Shown here piece by piece: positions 1-9,629 of a stretch of DNA of 64,000 nucleotides. The stretch covers positions 124,001 through 188,000 of the forward strand of contig CAWDMC010000023.1 in the NCBI GenBank assembly GCA_963803295.1. Reading direction: 5' to 3'. The stretch's first letter is position 1. The number at the start of each line of letters is the position of its first letter. The position numbers were made by a program, and so were the translations under genes. The stretch comes from CAWDMC01 sp963803295. GTDB lineage: Bacteria > Acidobacteriota > Terriglobia > UBA7540. Below the pieces are notes generated by a model. The model did no database searches. It was not told the DNA's origin and saw only the letters and a program-made list of their open reading frames with translations.

Positions 1-1215
1 ACACTGATAATCAAAAACCTGGTTGGGGGGCGCTCCGCCCTTAAGCCCGACGACGATGATCCGGTACTTGTCCATTAGGAATTTTGAGAGGTCTCCAACG
101 TCGATCCCCTCGATGTTGACCGCCCCTATCGCCCAAGCCTGCGCGGGTTCGCTGAGATCCGTGAGTATCTTGATACGAGGATGAGCCTTGAGGGCATTGG
201 CCCACCGCAGGGTCAGATAGCGCAACCGGGCTGCCTTGCGCTCGCCCCCGATGGCCTGATGATAGGCCAGCGCCTCGCCGAGCGCCGCCCGGATGGCCCA
301 CGGGTGTGTCCCAATGGACTCGAACTTCCGGATGTCATCGTCCTGCTGTTCGGGAGCTGCCTGAAGGGGCCAGAATTTTGGGATCATCTCTTTCCGAACA
401 TAGAGGCAACCGTTGCCGATCGGCGCCAGCAGCCATTTATGCAGGCTGACGCCATAGGCGTCGCATTCGAGGTCCCGCAGCTTGAAGGGGAACTGTCCTA
501 GAGCGTGGGCGCCGTCGACGATAGTAACGATTCCTTTCGAGCGGGCCAGGCGCGCGAGCCGCGCGACCGGAAACATCTGGGCCGTTAGGTTGGTGATGTG
601 GCAGAAATGGAAGACCTTTGTTTTTGGCGTGATGGCCTGCTCGAAGCGATGGTAGAGATCGTCCCCTGTCGTGGGGACGGGGAATTGAAGGCGCGTCACT
701 TTGATGTTCTCGCGCCGCATGCGCTGGTCCCAAGTCGTCAGCATGCGGGGATAGTCCTGTTCGGTCGTGATCACTTCGTCCCCGGCTTTGAGATCGATCC
801 CGTTCTGCACGATTTGGAGCGACTCGCTGGCGCCGCGGGTCAGGGCCAACTCCTCCGGGTCACATCCGAACTCCGCGGCCATGCGCAGGCGGATCGTCTG
901 GATGCGCTCGGCGATAGGCCCCTGATAAAAAATGGGCGCCATGTTGATCATGTGCAGGTAGCGTATTTCCGATTCCAGTGCGGCCCGGGACGTCGGACAG
1001 GTAAAGCCGTTATTCAGGTTAATGATGGTACGATCCAGCTCGAAACCCATCTGGATCTCCCGCCAATAGAACTCGTCTTTTGCCACTTCCCCAGGCGGCG
1101 TGCCTGCGACCGACTCGGAAGCTTCCAGGACACGAGCGAGAGCCATTCCCTTGGCCGCGGACGCGAGCGTCCCGGCGGCTCCGGCCGCGCCTAGAAATGA
1201 CCGTCGACTCCACAT
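1..1215 (-). CDS. Exported class V PLP-dependent aminotransferase, partial (C-terminus beyond the window)
   Basis: Fold-type I PLP enzyme of the aminotransferase class V / isopenicillin-N epimerase group. About 405 codons are visible; the C-terminus lies to the left of base 1. The ATG at 1215 opens with a twin-arginine signal (WSRRSFLGAAG, residues 2-12), so the protein is probably exported folded through Tat. Landmarks are LNNGFTCPTS (67-76), the cofactor-contacting VDGAHALGQ (233-241) and the PLP lysine in SLHKW (Lys260). Substrate cannot be read from the sequence; cysteine desulfurase activity is less likely because of the Tat signal. It is transcribed away from its neighbour, the GH3 gene, with 314 bases between them. 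Reading is open to the edge, so nothing suggests a broken gene. Confidence 0.85.
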   Translation of the reverse strand, partial: MWSRRSFLGAAGAAGTLASAAKGMALARVLEASESVAGTPPGEVAKDEFYWREIQMGFELDRTIINLNNGFTCPTSRAALESEIRYLHMINMAPIFYQGPIAERIQTIRLRMAAEFGCDPEELALTRGASESLQIVQNGIDLKAGDEVITTEQDYPRMLTTWDQRMRRENIKVTRLQFPVPTTGDDLYHRFEQAITPKTKVFHFCHITNLTAQMFPVARLARLARSKGIVTIVDGAHALGQFPFKLRDLECDAYGVSLHKWLLAPIGNGCLYVRKEMIPKFWPLQAAPEQQDDDIRKFESIGTHPWAIRAALGEALAYHQAIGGERKAARLRYLTLRWANALKAHPRIKILTDLSEPAQAWAIGAVNIEGIDVGDLSKFLMDKYRIIVVGLKGGAPPNQVFDYQC

Positions 1216-1529
1216 TTTAGACTTCATCCAGCCCCCTTGATTTCTCTCGCGTTCAATTTGACGTTCCATTATAAGGGAGCGCAAGAAAAAGGCTAGTGAT
1301 TGGCTCTTTTATTTTTGGAGCTCATTTGCGGCTTGTCACGCCACACTCTGGAGGCGGGTCCCAAGTGCCTGTTGCGAACTGACACCGCGCATGGTCAGAA
1401 AAGTCCCCCCCCCTTTTCCGCACGCCCTGTCTGCCGCTCACCCGCGAACTAAGCGTTTACCGGGGCAGATTCTTCTGTCCTGTGACTTCAAATTTACTCT
1501 CGACACCCTGAGTACCCTCGCCGGGCTGG
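1216..1529. other. Intergenic stretch, no gene seen
   Basis: 314 bases between the aminotransferase start and the GH3 stop. It must hold the aminotransferase promoter (minus strand) and the GH3 transcript end. I see no convincing ORF, RNA gene or strong hairpin followed by a T tract. Confidence 0.5.
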
Positions 1530-4157
1530 CTACCACCTACGGAACAGCGCGTAATCCCCCGCCACGATGACGTGCTCTCCCTGTTCGGTCACCAGGCTGA
1601 GATCTCGTGGCTGAAGCGTGAACGTTACATGGCGAGTCTCACCCGGTGCGATTCGCACTCTTTTGAAGCCTCGGAGGGACCGCAGCGGTGCTCCTGGAGA
1701 TGCAGGATGCTGCAGGTATAGCTCCGCGACCTCGTCGCCCGCGATCTTGCTGGTATTGCGAACGTCGAGATCCACCGTAAGAGGCGTTCCGGCTTGAAGC
1801 TTGGGGGATGACAGTTTCAGGTTGCTGTAGGCAAAAGTGGAGTAGCTCAAACCGTAGCCAAATCCGTATAGCGGCTTACCCTCGAAGTAACGGTAGGTGC
1901 GGTTCTTCATGGAGTATTCGTCGAAGGGCGGAAGCTGATCGGCGGACGCGTAGAAGGTGATCGGCAATCGGCCCGCGGGATTGTTAACTCCTGCCAAGGT
2001 CTCGGCAATCGCCGTGCCGCCCTCTTCGCCCGCATACCAGGCGTCCAGAATGGCGGCCGCGTGCTGCTCGGCCCAATCGATGGCGAGAGCGCTGCCGTTC
2101 ATCAGCACGACGACGAGAGGCTTGCCCGTGCCGGCCAGCGCTTCGAGCAGATCCTGCTGGACTCGCGGCAAGCCAATATCCGTGCGGTCGCCGCCATTGA
2201 ATCCTTCCACGTGGATCCCCATCTCCTCGCCTTCGAGATTAGGCGAGAGACCCACAAACGCCACGACGACGTCGGCGCGCGCTGCGGTTTTCACGGCTTC
2301 CTCACGCAGCGCATCGACGGGAGCCTGCCACGTCAGGGTCACGCCAGCCGCGTAGATTGGGGCGCGATGGGTGTAATCCAGACGCAGGTTGTGCGGCTGG
2401 ATGTCGTCAAAGTGCGCCTTGTAGCTCGGCACCGCTGGAGACCGATTGTCCTGACTGGCGTTGATCACAAGCTGCTCGTCCAGGTAGAGCTTGAACGTCT
2501 CCTGATCGCGGCAGGGCCAGCAGGATGGCTGCTCGATGCCAAAGGTGTAGTCGCCGGGCCCGGGCGGGGTGAAGGTGCCGCTCCAGCGCACGCCGAAGGC
2601 TTTGGCGGGAATACCAGACGCAGGGGAGGCCGCGCTCCAGTCGAACTGGATCGCAGAGTCCACGCGGATGAGCCGAGGCTTACCGCTGAAATCGGTGTTC
2701 GCGAAATACTCTGCCTTGAGGCCTGACGCTTTCGCATTGGCGGTGGGATGCAGAACCGTGCGCGGAACCGGCACCGGCAGCTCCGCCACATGAGGGGAAC
2801 CCTGCGCGTACAAGACCTCAGCCTTTCCGGCATACTGCTTCACGATTCCGTCGACGGGCAGGACCGGATGGGAAGGCTCGCCATTGTAGTTGCCCTCGAG
2901 GGAAACCAGCGACTCGGCATTGGGCCCAATGACGGCGATCGTCTTCACGGCCGGCTTCAGAGGCAAGGCGCCATCCTGGTTCTTGAGCAGCACGATGGAT
3001 TCGCGCGCAACCTGCAGTGCCACCTGTTGATGCTCCGGAGAATCGTTCTCTGCCATGGAAATCTTGTTGAAGGGTACCGCCTCCGGAGGATCGAACATCC
3101 CCAGGCGGAAACGCGCCAGGAACAAACGTCTCAGGGCCGTATCGATCTCGCTTTCTTTGATCAGACCGTCCTGCACGGCTTTCGGCAGGGTGACGTACTC
3201 GACGCCGCAGGTCGTATCTGTTCCGGCGCGGACGGCAGCCGCGGCGGAGTGCTCGCGATCAGGCGTGAAATGATGCCCCGTATGGAAATCCTCCACCGCA
3301 TCGCAATCCGAGGTCACGTAGCCTTTGAAGTGCCATGCCTCTCGCAAAGTCTTCTGCAGCAGATAAGTATTGGCGCAGGCGGGCTCGCCTCGAACGGCGT
3401 TGTAGGCGCACATGACGGAGTCGGCCTGGCCGTCGACAACGGTGGTCCGGAAAGCAGGCAGATAGGTGTCTTCGAGATCGTGCGGCGAGACCTGCACATC
3501 CGCGTTGTGGCGAGTGGTTTCCGGACCGCTGTGAACCGCGTAATGCTTGGGGGTGGCTACCAATTGCAGATACTTGGGATCGTCGCCCTGCAAGCCCTTG
3601 ACAAACGCGAGACCGATTCTGCCGGTGAGGAAGGGATCCTCACCGTAAGTCTCCTGGCCGCGTCCCCAGCGTGGATCGCGAAAAATGTTGATGTTGGGCG
3701 ACCAGAAGGTGAGTCCGAAATAGTTGCTGTGAATGCCTTCTCTCTGCGCCTGGTTGTACTTGGCGCGCGCTTCGACCGAGATTACTCGGCCCTCGCGATG
3801 GATTAGGCCGGTGTCCCAGGTTGCGGCCATGCCGATGGCCTGTGGAAATACCGTGGCGTAGCCGGCTCGCGCCACGCCGTGCAGCGCTTCACCCCACCAG
3901 TCGTAGGCAGGAACACCGAGCCGAGGAATGGCGGGAGCCGTGTGCTGCATCTGCAGGGCTTTCTCTTCCAGGGTCATCTTCGAAATCAAATCATTCACGC
4001 GCTGCTCGATTGGCAGTGACGAGTCGCGATACGCGGGCGTCTTCTCCGCGGCCTTGCCTTGGGCAAAAGCGAGCTCGATTCGGGCGGCGCTCGTGAATGT
4101 GATGACCAGTAATGCTAATAGAATCTTGCGAATGATTTCGGATCTAGGCGGATTCAT
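1530..4157 (-). CDS. Glycoside hydrolase family 3 protein with PA14 insert (beta-glucosidase/beta-xylosidase type), secreted
   Basis: Hydrolyses terminal beta-linked sugars from oligosaccharides. Start chosen at 4157 (MNPPRSEIIRK) because GGAGGA lies just upstream; the longer frame adds 118 residues with no family likeness. The product is 875 aa with a signal peptide (about residues 10-33). The N-terminal GH3 barrel follows (KHYAVHS around 204-210; nucleophile Asp284 in VTSDCDAV, the xylosidase-like form of the SDW motif). The C-terminal GH3 domain is interrupted by a PA14 carbohydrate-binding module (EYFANTDFSGKP onward) and ends in a fibronectin-III-like domain (FGYGLSYSTF onward). Length and order are typical of periplasmic or extracellular GH3/PA14 enzymes. 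No transporter or regulator is adjacent, so the polysaccharide source is unknown. Confidence 0.93.
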   Translation of the reverse strand: MNPPRSEIIRKILLALLVITFTSAARIELAFAQGKAAEKTPAYRDSSLPIEQRVNDLISKMTLEEKALQMQHTAPAIPRLGVPAYDWWGEALHGVARAGYATVFPQAIGMAATWDTGLIHREGRVISVEARAKYNQAQREGIHSNYFGLTFWSPNINIFRDPRWGRGQETYGEDPFLTGRIGLAFVKGLQGDDPKYLQLVATPKHYAVHSGPETTRHNADVQVSPHDLEDTYLPAFRTTVVDGQADSVMCAYNAVRGEPACANTYLLQKTLREAWHFKGYVTSDCDAVEDFHTGHHFTPDREHSAAAAVRAGTDTTCGVEYVTLPKAVQDGLIKESEIDTALRRLFLARFRLGMFDPPEAVPFNKISMAENDSPEHQQVALQVARESIVLLKNQDGALPLKPAVKTIAVIGPNAESLVSLEGNYNGEPSHPVLPVDGIVKQYAGKAEVLYAQGSPHVAELPVPVPRTVLHPTANAKASGLKAEYFANTDFSGKPRLIRVDSAIQFDWSAASPASGIPAKAFGVRWSGTFTPPGPGDYTFGIEQPSCWPCRDQETFKLYLDEQLVINASQDNRSPAVPSYKAHFDDIQPHNLRLDYTHRAPIYAAGVTLTWQAPVDALREEAVKTAARADVVVAFVGLSPNLEGEEMGIHVEGFNGGDRTDIGLPRVQQDLLEALAGTGKPLVVVLMNGSALAIDWAEQHAAAILDAWYAGEEGGTAIAETLAGVNNPAGRLPITFYASADQLPPFDEYSMKNRTYRYFEGKPLYGFGYGLSYSTFAYSNLKLSSPKLQAGTPLTVDLDVRNTSKIAGDEVAELYLQHPASPGAPLRSLRGFKRVRIAPGETRHVTFTLQPRDLSLVTEQGEHVIVAGDYALFRRW

Positions 4158-4807
4158 GATGTCCTCCGGAGCGGTTTCAAGGAGCTTAGGTACGCGGCTG
4201 CCCCGGAGATTGTACATGAAACTTGGAGTCCTGATGCAATTGGAAACACGAGGGGTAACGAGGGGTACGCGCGGTATGTGCAACTTTTGCGATCCAGTCC
4301 GATCGATCCACCCACGAGGCATTGCCGCAGGTTGCTCATCGAGATAGAGACGAGTGAGATGGACAAGGTCTAGCAGCGCATTGGCAGGAAACGGCGAATT
4401 CAGAGATTGGTTTAACTTGAATTGAACCCGCGCCAGTTCTCGACCCGCAGGCCGTGGAGACCCCCACTCGCCAAAGGAGGATGAACCCGAGCGGAGGTCC
4501 CACGACGCCACGGTCTGAGCACCCTTAGCACTTGTAAGCAGTGTAAGGGTGTCACGGCTGCCCCAGGGCCCCTCGCGAGCCCCGTCAAGGAGGACAGATC
4601 GTTCTCGGCAACGACCTGTGGCAGCAAACCAGCGGATACTAGAGTAGACGATCCTTTGGACTCTTGGGTTGCCTGGCCACGGGGCTTTGGGTAGAGGGGC
4701 ACCTTACCGCTGGGATCAGTTAGAGGCCCTCTCAGCCTTCACCCGGCCGCAACCTTCAAGGGTTTTTGCTCGACGCACTCGGCGTTCTCATCTGTCAGAT
4801 AGCCCAA
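4158..4807. other. Intergenic region of 650 bases with one strong hairpin, no gene supported
   Basis: Holds the upstream region of the GH3 gene (minus strand). Short ORFs on both strands show no family likeness and no good ribosome site. A hairpin at 4520-4551 (CACCCTTA pairing with TAAGGGTG, inner CACT/AGTG, one bulge, seven-base loop) stands alone and is listed separately. Confidence 0.5.
4520..4551. other. Twelve-pair hairpin of unknown role
   Basis: CACCCTTA at 4520-4527 pairs with TAAGGGTG at 4544-4551, and CACT (4529-4532) with AGTG (4540-4543), leaving a bulged G and a seven-base loop. There is no T tract on either side, so a rho-independent terminator is not supported. It could be a leader structure for the GH3 transcript or part of a small RNA. 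Confidence 0.35.
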
Positions 4808-5836
4808 TCAGACGGTCTCCCGGGCGGGATCAATCGAAACCACTGGTCGGCCCGGCTCGAGCCTGGCCGCCCCGATTTTGCCTACCATCGCTTCGACGTA
4901 TCCTGATGCGTCTTTGAACACGTCGAAACTGATCCTGCGGGTACCGTCGGTAAACCATAGCCGATCCAGGAGAAGACCCTTATGAAACTCGCTTTCTCTC
5001 AGGTCCCCGAGGTGGAAGCGGTGCTCGCGGAAATGGAACCAGCGGCGGGTCACGAAGAACAAGTTGTCCCCCACCTGCCCCAAATAGCCGATGGAACGAT
5101 GCAGTCCACTCACTCCCTGACCCGCGGCGCAGCGGACCCAGATGGACGGTGGAGCCGATTCCGCGGTGGAAAGTACACGGGCACGATAGTCGTCAGGCAG
5201 ACGGGCATCATTGGTCCGCGTCCCAGCGAACTGCCGCGCCATGCTGAGCAGCGCCACGCATTCCAGGCGCATTGACCGCAAAACTCCGGGAGCGAGCATA
5301 AGGAAAATTGCCATGAATCCAAGCACGAGTCCCAGAATGAATAGCGGGTGCTTCAAGGTAATCCAGGTCCCGGCCGGCACGAAGGCGTCACCAGCCAGGC
5401 TGAGCGCGATATTACTGAAGGGCTCCGGGCTGTGATTGGCGGCGAGACGAGTGGCTGCCTTGGAGGAATGGGAAGCGAACGCAACGCCTCCCGCGAGCAA
5501 TATCACAATGAGCTGGGCCGCCGGGTTCAGGTCCATTTTACCGAGTGCGGCCGAGGCGAGCAGAGCGGCGCCTAGCGGCCGGATCACCGTATGGATCGAG
5601 TCCCACAGGCTGTCAACCCAAGATACTTTATCGGCGAAGAACTCCAGCGCGAAACCCGTCGCCGCCACAGCCAGTACGGTGGGATGAGCGCAAATACCAA
5701 GCCCGGCAAGAGATGGATTCAAGTGGATCAGGTGCAAACGGATTCCGAGACCGAGAGTGAGCACCGCCGAATACAAGCGCAGTCCCGAGACAAACCCGAG
5801 ACCCATTGCAGTGCCGAGCAGTCGAACCGCGTTCAT
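4808..5836 (-). CDS. DUF4126 family membrane protein
   Basis: Inner-membrane protein of unknown function. Start ATG at 5836 (MNAVRLLGTAMG) has GGGAGGGA upstream; the alternative TTG at 5857 would place that ribosome site inside the coding region. Of 342 aa, residues 1-215 form about five hydrophobic segments with glycine-rich turns (LGFVSGLRLYSAVLTLGLG; VILLAGGVAFASHSSKAATR), the DUF4126 pattern. The rest (about 215-342) is a soluble domain rich in Arg and aromatics (RRWFHFREHRFHLGDL). The fusion to a soluble tail is longer than the simplest DUF4126 proteins. It stands alone on the minus strand. Confidence 0.7.
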   Translation of the reverse strand: MNAVRLLGTAMGLGFVSGLRLYSAVLTLGLGIRLHLIHLNPSLAGLGICAHPTVLAVAATGFALEFFADKVSWVDSLWDSIHTVIRPLGAALLASAALGKMDLNPAAQLIVILLAGGVAFASHSSKAATRLAANHSPEPFSNIALSLAGDAFVPAGTWITLKHPLFILGLVLGFMAIFLMLAPGVLRSMRLECVALLSMARQFAGTRTNDARLPDDYRARVLSTAESAPPSIWVRCAAGQGVSGLHRSIGYLGQVGDNLFFVTRRWFHFREHRFHLGDLRESEFHKGLLLDRLWFTDGTRRISFDVFKDASGYVEAMVGKIGAARLEPGRPVVSIDPARETV

Positions 5837-6444
5837 GGCCAGGACTCCCTCCCGCAACCGGCGGCCAGCGTGTCCGCATTGACGTGGCGGATTGCCTGCG
5901 GGTTACACAAGCATATTCCAGCCCCTCCGTCAGCCATCGGTGCCGATCCCGATGACAATGTACTCAGGGCTCACGCCGCTTCGAAGCGCAAATCCTTCCG
6001 GCGCGGCTGGAAGCGGCCCTCTTGACGACAAGCCAAGCACGAGCGACCGAGATTGACACGCCAATTCGAGTCTATCTACAGTTCAGTCAGTGAGAATAGC
6101 ACTACCCAAGCATTTTCTCTGCTAGTCTCCTGTCTCAATCTCAGTGAAGAAATCCCCGTTTCAGCAGCAGTTCTCGCAAGGATCTCGTGGTAATGCCGCG
6201 AGAATCTAAAGCACAAGCGGCAATCGGAGGTGTCGAGCTTTTGACACTGAAGCCGTGCTCTCTGTCGCCGAAAATTAGGCGCGTGCCGACATCTCGGCGA
6301 TCACCCCTCGGCACTAAACCGGCCCTTGTTGCCGGGCACTCGCCTTCAAATGATTGATAAAACACCATATCGCTCAGTATTCAGGTGTTACTTGAGGGTG
6401 GCATGCCCCTTGCTCCGAAAGGGCACCAAGGAGATTGCTGGAGG
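5837..6444. other. Intergenic region between divergent genes, no gene seen
   Basis: About 600 bases between the divergently transcribed DUF4126 gene and the STAS/efflux operon, so promoters for both should lie here. No ORF in it shows coding character and no RNA gene is recognisable. I could not place a convincing -35/-10 pair. Confidence 0.5.
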
Positions 6445-6798
6445 ATGTTGAAAATCACAACCGAGCGTGACGCGGCAGGTATTCAGTTGAAGCTGGATGG
6501 AAAACTGGCAGGTCCTTGGGTGGAGGAGCTGGCTTCGAGCTGGCAAGCGGCTACTGCGGCTGCGGTCGAACCAGGGCGTGTCCTGCTAGACCTTTCCGGC
6601 GTGACGTTTGTGGATTCCGAGGGTAAGCGCCTGCTTTCGAAAATTTGCGCAGAAGGCGCGAAGTTCCGAACCTCATGCTGCATGACTCGGGGGATCGTGG
6701 AGCAAATCCGTCGGTTTTGCGGTGGGGCGGCAGAGGCGGAGTCCGGCAAGTCGACCGATTCGGCCGGCGAGCACCGCGTGGACACTTCGAAGACATGA
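6445..6798 (+). CDS. STAS-domain protein (anti-anti-sigma-like)
   Basis: 117 aa. The start ATG at 6445 is preceded by AAGGAG at 11 bases; a longer frame from 6385 lacks a ribosome site. The fold reads as STAS: a beta-strand opening (LKITTERDAAGIQLKLDGKLAGPW), then VLLDLSGVTFVDSEGKRLL, the segment that in anti-sigma-factor antagonists carries the phosphorylatable Ser after Asp (here VDSEG). It may regulate a partner by binding. The stop overlaps the start of the outer-membrane efflux gene (ATGA), so it is translationally coupled to the exporter. That is an unusual partner for a STAS protein; no anti-sigma kinase is nearby. Confidence 0.75.
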   Translation: MLKITTERDAAGIQLKLDGKLAGPWVEELASSWQAATAAAVEPGRVLLDLSGVTFVDSEGKRLLSKICAEGAKFRTSCCMTRGIVEQIRRFCGGAAEAESGKSTDSAGEHRVDTSKT

Positions 6799-8333
6799 TT
6801 TCAAAGAACCCGACGAACTCGGAATCCGTTGGTGGCGGAAGGGGAAGGTCCATTGCGGACGCTTTTCGGGTGTCGACCGGTCTGTTCTTGTTACTCGGGT
6901 TCGCAATGACGATCGCTCGACAGGCCGATGCCCAGACACTCACGGGCCTGCCCGCCTACTCTTCCCCGTCTTCCGGGCAAAGCGCTCCTATTGCAAGTGG
7001 AGCTGCCATGGACTCGGGCCAGAACCCATTCTTGGGCAGCTCACCTTCCGGCCACGCAAGCAACCAGCCTATCTCGTTGACACTACAAGAGGCGATTAGG
7101 CGTGGACTCAAATATAACTTGGGCCTGCTGCTCCAAGAGCAGGGAACCCGAGCAGCCGTGGGACAGCGCTACCAGGCACTGGCGGAGTTGCTCCCGAACC
7201 TAAAAATCAGAACGTCGGAGACCGTCGAGCAGGTCGATCTGGCGGCGTTCGGCTTCTCGGGACTGCCGGGCTTCAACATACCGAATGTTATTGGACCGTT
7301 TACTGTGTTCGACACGCGTGCGGTTGCTTCCATACCCGTGCTGGATTTTAGCGCCCGGAACAGACTTAAGGCCGCCTCGGAAAATATCAAGGCAGCGAAC
7401 TACAGCTACAAGGATGCGAAGGACCTGGTGGTTCTGGTGGTGAGCAGCAATTATCTACTGGCATTTGCCGATTCAGCACGCGTCGATACGGCGCAGGCCC
7501 AGCTCAAGACTGCCCAGGCTTTAAGCGATCGGGCTAACGACATGCTCAAGGCGGGTCTCACTCCGGCGATCGACCAGATGCGCTCGCAGGTGGAGCTGCG
7601 GGGAAGGCAACAACAGCTGATCGTGGCCAAGAACAACATGCAGATCCAGAAGCTGAATCTGGCGCGGGCGATCGGCCTTCCTCAGGGACAGATGTTCGAT
7701 CTCGCGGAGCAGGTGCCCTACAAGCCTCTCCCGGCCATGAGTCCGGACGAGGCTCTGGCCAAGGCTTTCAGCCAGCGAGCTGATTACCAGAGTGCGCTGG
7801 CCCAGGTGAAGGCGGCCCAATTCACTCTGAAGGCCGCTCGCGCCGAACGGTGGCCCACCGTCGGAATCAATGCCGATTACGGGGATATCGGCCTGCGTCC
7901 AAATTCATCGCATGGAACCGAGACGCTGGCAGGAGCGCTGACGATTCCTATATTCCAGGGTGGCAAAGTCCGTGGCGAGGTGATACAGGCCGAGGCAGCG
8001 CTGCGACAGCGCGAGTCGCAGCTCAATGACCTACGCGGGCACATCGATTACGACGTCCGCACAGCATTAATGAATCTGCAGGCTGCCGGCGACCAAGTTG
8101 ACGTCGCGCGCAGCCAGGCGGATCTGGCCCAGCAAACACTGACCCAGGCGCAGGACCGGTTTGGAGCCGGGGTGGCCGACAATATCGAAGTGATTCAGGC
8201 ACAAGAGGCCGTAACCCAGGCTAGCGAAGCCCACATCTCCAGCCTTTATGCTCACAACCTGGCCAAGGTTTCGCTGGCTCGCGCCATGGGAATGGCCGAG
8301 CAGTCCATCAGCCAGTACCTGGGAGGAAAGTAG
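6795..8333 (+). CDS. TolC-family outer membrane efflux protein
   Basis: Outer-membrane channel of a tripartite exporter, 512 aa. I start it at 6795, overlapping the STAS stop by four bases; ATG at 6907 (MTIARQADAQ) is an alternative that would shorten the signal peptide. A hydrophobic segment (VSTGLFLLLGFAM) and AxA-like cleavage near QADAQT give export. The body has two repeated helical-hairpin halves typical of OEP domains (SLTLQEAIRRGLKYNLGLLLQEQ; NLARAIGLPQGQMF; NLAKVSLARAMGMAEQ at the end). It is followed after 3 bases by the membrane-fusion subunit. Role inferred: export of drugs or toxic hydrophobic compounds. Confidence 0.9.
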   Translation: MISKNPTNSESVGGGRGRSIADAFRVSTGLFLLLGFAMTIARQADAQTLTGLPAYSSPSSGQSAPIASGAAMDSGQNPFLGSSPSGHASNQPISLTLQEAIRRGLKYNLGLLLQEQGTRAAVGQRYQALAELLPNLKIRTSETVEQVDLAAFGFSGLPGFNIPNVIGPFTVFDTRAVASIPVLDFSARNRLKAASENIKAANYSYKDAKDLVVLVVSSNYLLAFADSARVDTAQAQLKTAQALSDRANDMLKAGLTPAIDQMRSQVELRGRQQQLIVAKNNMQIQKLNLARAIGLPQGQMFDLAEQVPYKPLPAMSPDEALAKAFSQRADYQSALAQVKAAQFTLKAARAERWPTVGINADYGDIGLRPNSSHGTETLAGALTIPIFQGGKVRGEVIQAEAALRQRESQLNDLRGHIDYDVRTALMNLQAAGDQVDVARSQADLAQQTLTQAQDRFGAGVADNIEVIQAQEAVTQASEAHISSLYAHNLAKVSLARAMGMAEQSISQYLGGK

Positions 8334-8336
8334 ATC

Positions 8337-9623
8337 ATGCCTCAGAAGACTGATTACGAGGCTCCAAAAATGGTGGACAACGAGCCCGAACGCTGGTCGC
8401 AGGCTGGAACGCCCGTGGATCTGGAACCGTCGCTCCCGGAGAGACCCCGCAAGTTCCTCGAAACCAGGACGGCCAAGGTGCTCTTGCTCGGTGCGGCCAT
8501 TGTTCTGATTGTGGGAGGGATCCTCGTCTGGCACCACTATACGGCCTGGGAATCGACGGACGATGCCACGATCGACGGCGATATCTATCAGGTTAGCCCC
8601 CGTGTCAGCGGCCACGTCGTGGAAGTGGATGTGCAAAATAATCAACCCGTTGAAAAGGGGGCTGTCCTAGCGCGCCTCGATCCGGCGGATTACCAGGTGG
8701 CGCTGGAGCGCGCCCGGGCTGGGTATGCGGACGCCTTGGCCACTGCCAGCGCCGCGCGAGTGAATGTGCCGGTCACCACGGTCAGCACCACCAGCCAGAC
8801 CTCGACGGCCGGCGCTACCGTTGAGATGGCTCAGGCTGCGATCGCGACAGCGCAGAGGAACTATGAGGCAGCCAATGCGAAGATTGAGAAAGCGGCTGCA
8901 GACAATGCCAAAGCGCAAAGCGACTTGCAGCGATACTCGCAGCTCATCAGCAAGCTCGAGATTTCTCACCAGCAGTATGACCAGGCGGTAGCCGACGCAA
9001 AGGCTGCGGCCGCCACGCTCTCTTCCGACCAAGCAGCAGCGACGGCGTTGTCAAGCCAGGTGCGAGAGGCCGAGGGCCGCCTGGCGCAGGCCCAGGCGCA
9101 ACTGCGGTCGACCAGCTCAGGGCCGCAGCAGGTGGCGGCAATGCGGGCTCGAGCCCACGCTGCGGAGGCCGCGGTCCAGACCGCCAAGTCTAATCTCGAT
9201 CAGGCGCAATTGAATCTTCAGTACGTCACGATCACCGCTCCCGTCTCCGGCGTGGTCGGCCGAAAATCCGTCGAGCCTGGGCAGAACGTTCAACCTGGCC
9301 AGGCGCTGATGGCGGTCGTGCCGCTGGACGGGCTTTATGTCACCGCCAATTTCAAGGAAACGCAACTCCGCAAGATGCGCCCGGGCCAGCCCGTGGAGAT
9401 TCACGTCGACGCCTACGATCGTGACTACACCGGCCGGGTGCTGAACTTAGGCGGCGCTACGGGCGAACAGTTCAGCCTGCTCCCGCCCGAGAATGCTACG
9501 GGCAACTATGTGAAGGTGGTACAGCGTGTCCCGGTGAAGATTGTTTTCGACAACGGGCAGAACAACGATCACCAGTTGCGTCTGGGGATGTCCGTCGAAC
9601 CGAACGTTCACGTGGGTGACTAG
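8337..9623 (+). CDS. HlyD/EmrA-type periplasmic adaptor subunit
   Basis: Membrane-fusion protein linking the inner-membrane pump to the TolC channel. 428 aa, ATG at 8337 with GGGAGGAAAG upstream. One membrane helix at about residues 47-67 (VLLLGAAIVLIVGGILVW), then the biotinyl-lipoyl half motif (ISPRVSGHV-like SPRVSGHVVEVDVQNNQ), a long alanine/glutamine-rich coiled coil (about 110-280) and the second lipoyl half (VTITAPVSGVVGRKSVEPGQNV). This order matches EmrA. It lies between the TolC-like and MFS genes on the same strand with 3- to 6-base gaps, so the three form one operon with the STAS gene. Confidence 0.92.
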   Translation: MPQKTDYEAPKMVDNEPERWSQAGTPVDLEPSLPERPRKFLETRTAKVLLLGAAIVLIVGGILVWHHYTAWESTDDATIDGDIYQVSPRVSGHVVEVDVQNNQPVEKGAVLARLDPADYQVALERARAGYADALATASAARVNVPVTTVSTTSQTSTAGATVEMAQAAIATAQRNYEAANAKIEKAAADNAKAQSDLQRYSQLISKLEISHQQYDQAVADAKAAAATLSSDQAAATALSSQVREAEGRLAQAQAQLRSTSSGPQQVAAMRARAHAAEAAVQTAKSNLDQAQLNLQYVTITAPVSGVVGRKSVEPGQNVQPGQALMAVVPLDGLYVTANFKETQLRKMRPGQPVEIHVDAYDRDYTGRVLNLGGATGEQFSLLPPENATGNYVKVVQRVPVKIVFDNGQNNDHQLRLGMSVEPNVHVGD

Positions 9624-9629
9624 GTTTTG

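Noticed and set aside
181..1194. Plus-strand open frames over the first kilobase
   Set aside because: They lie opposite the aminotransferase, which reads continuously on the minus strand with clear PLP motifs.
2748..3806. 352-codon open frame opposite the GH3 gene
   Set aside because: Antisense shadow of a GC-rich gene; no ribosome site or family likeness.
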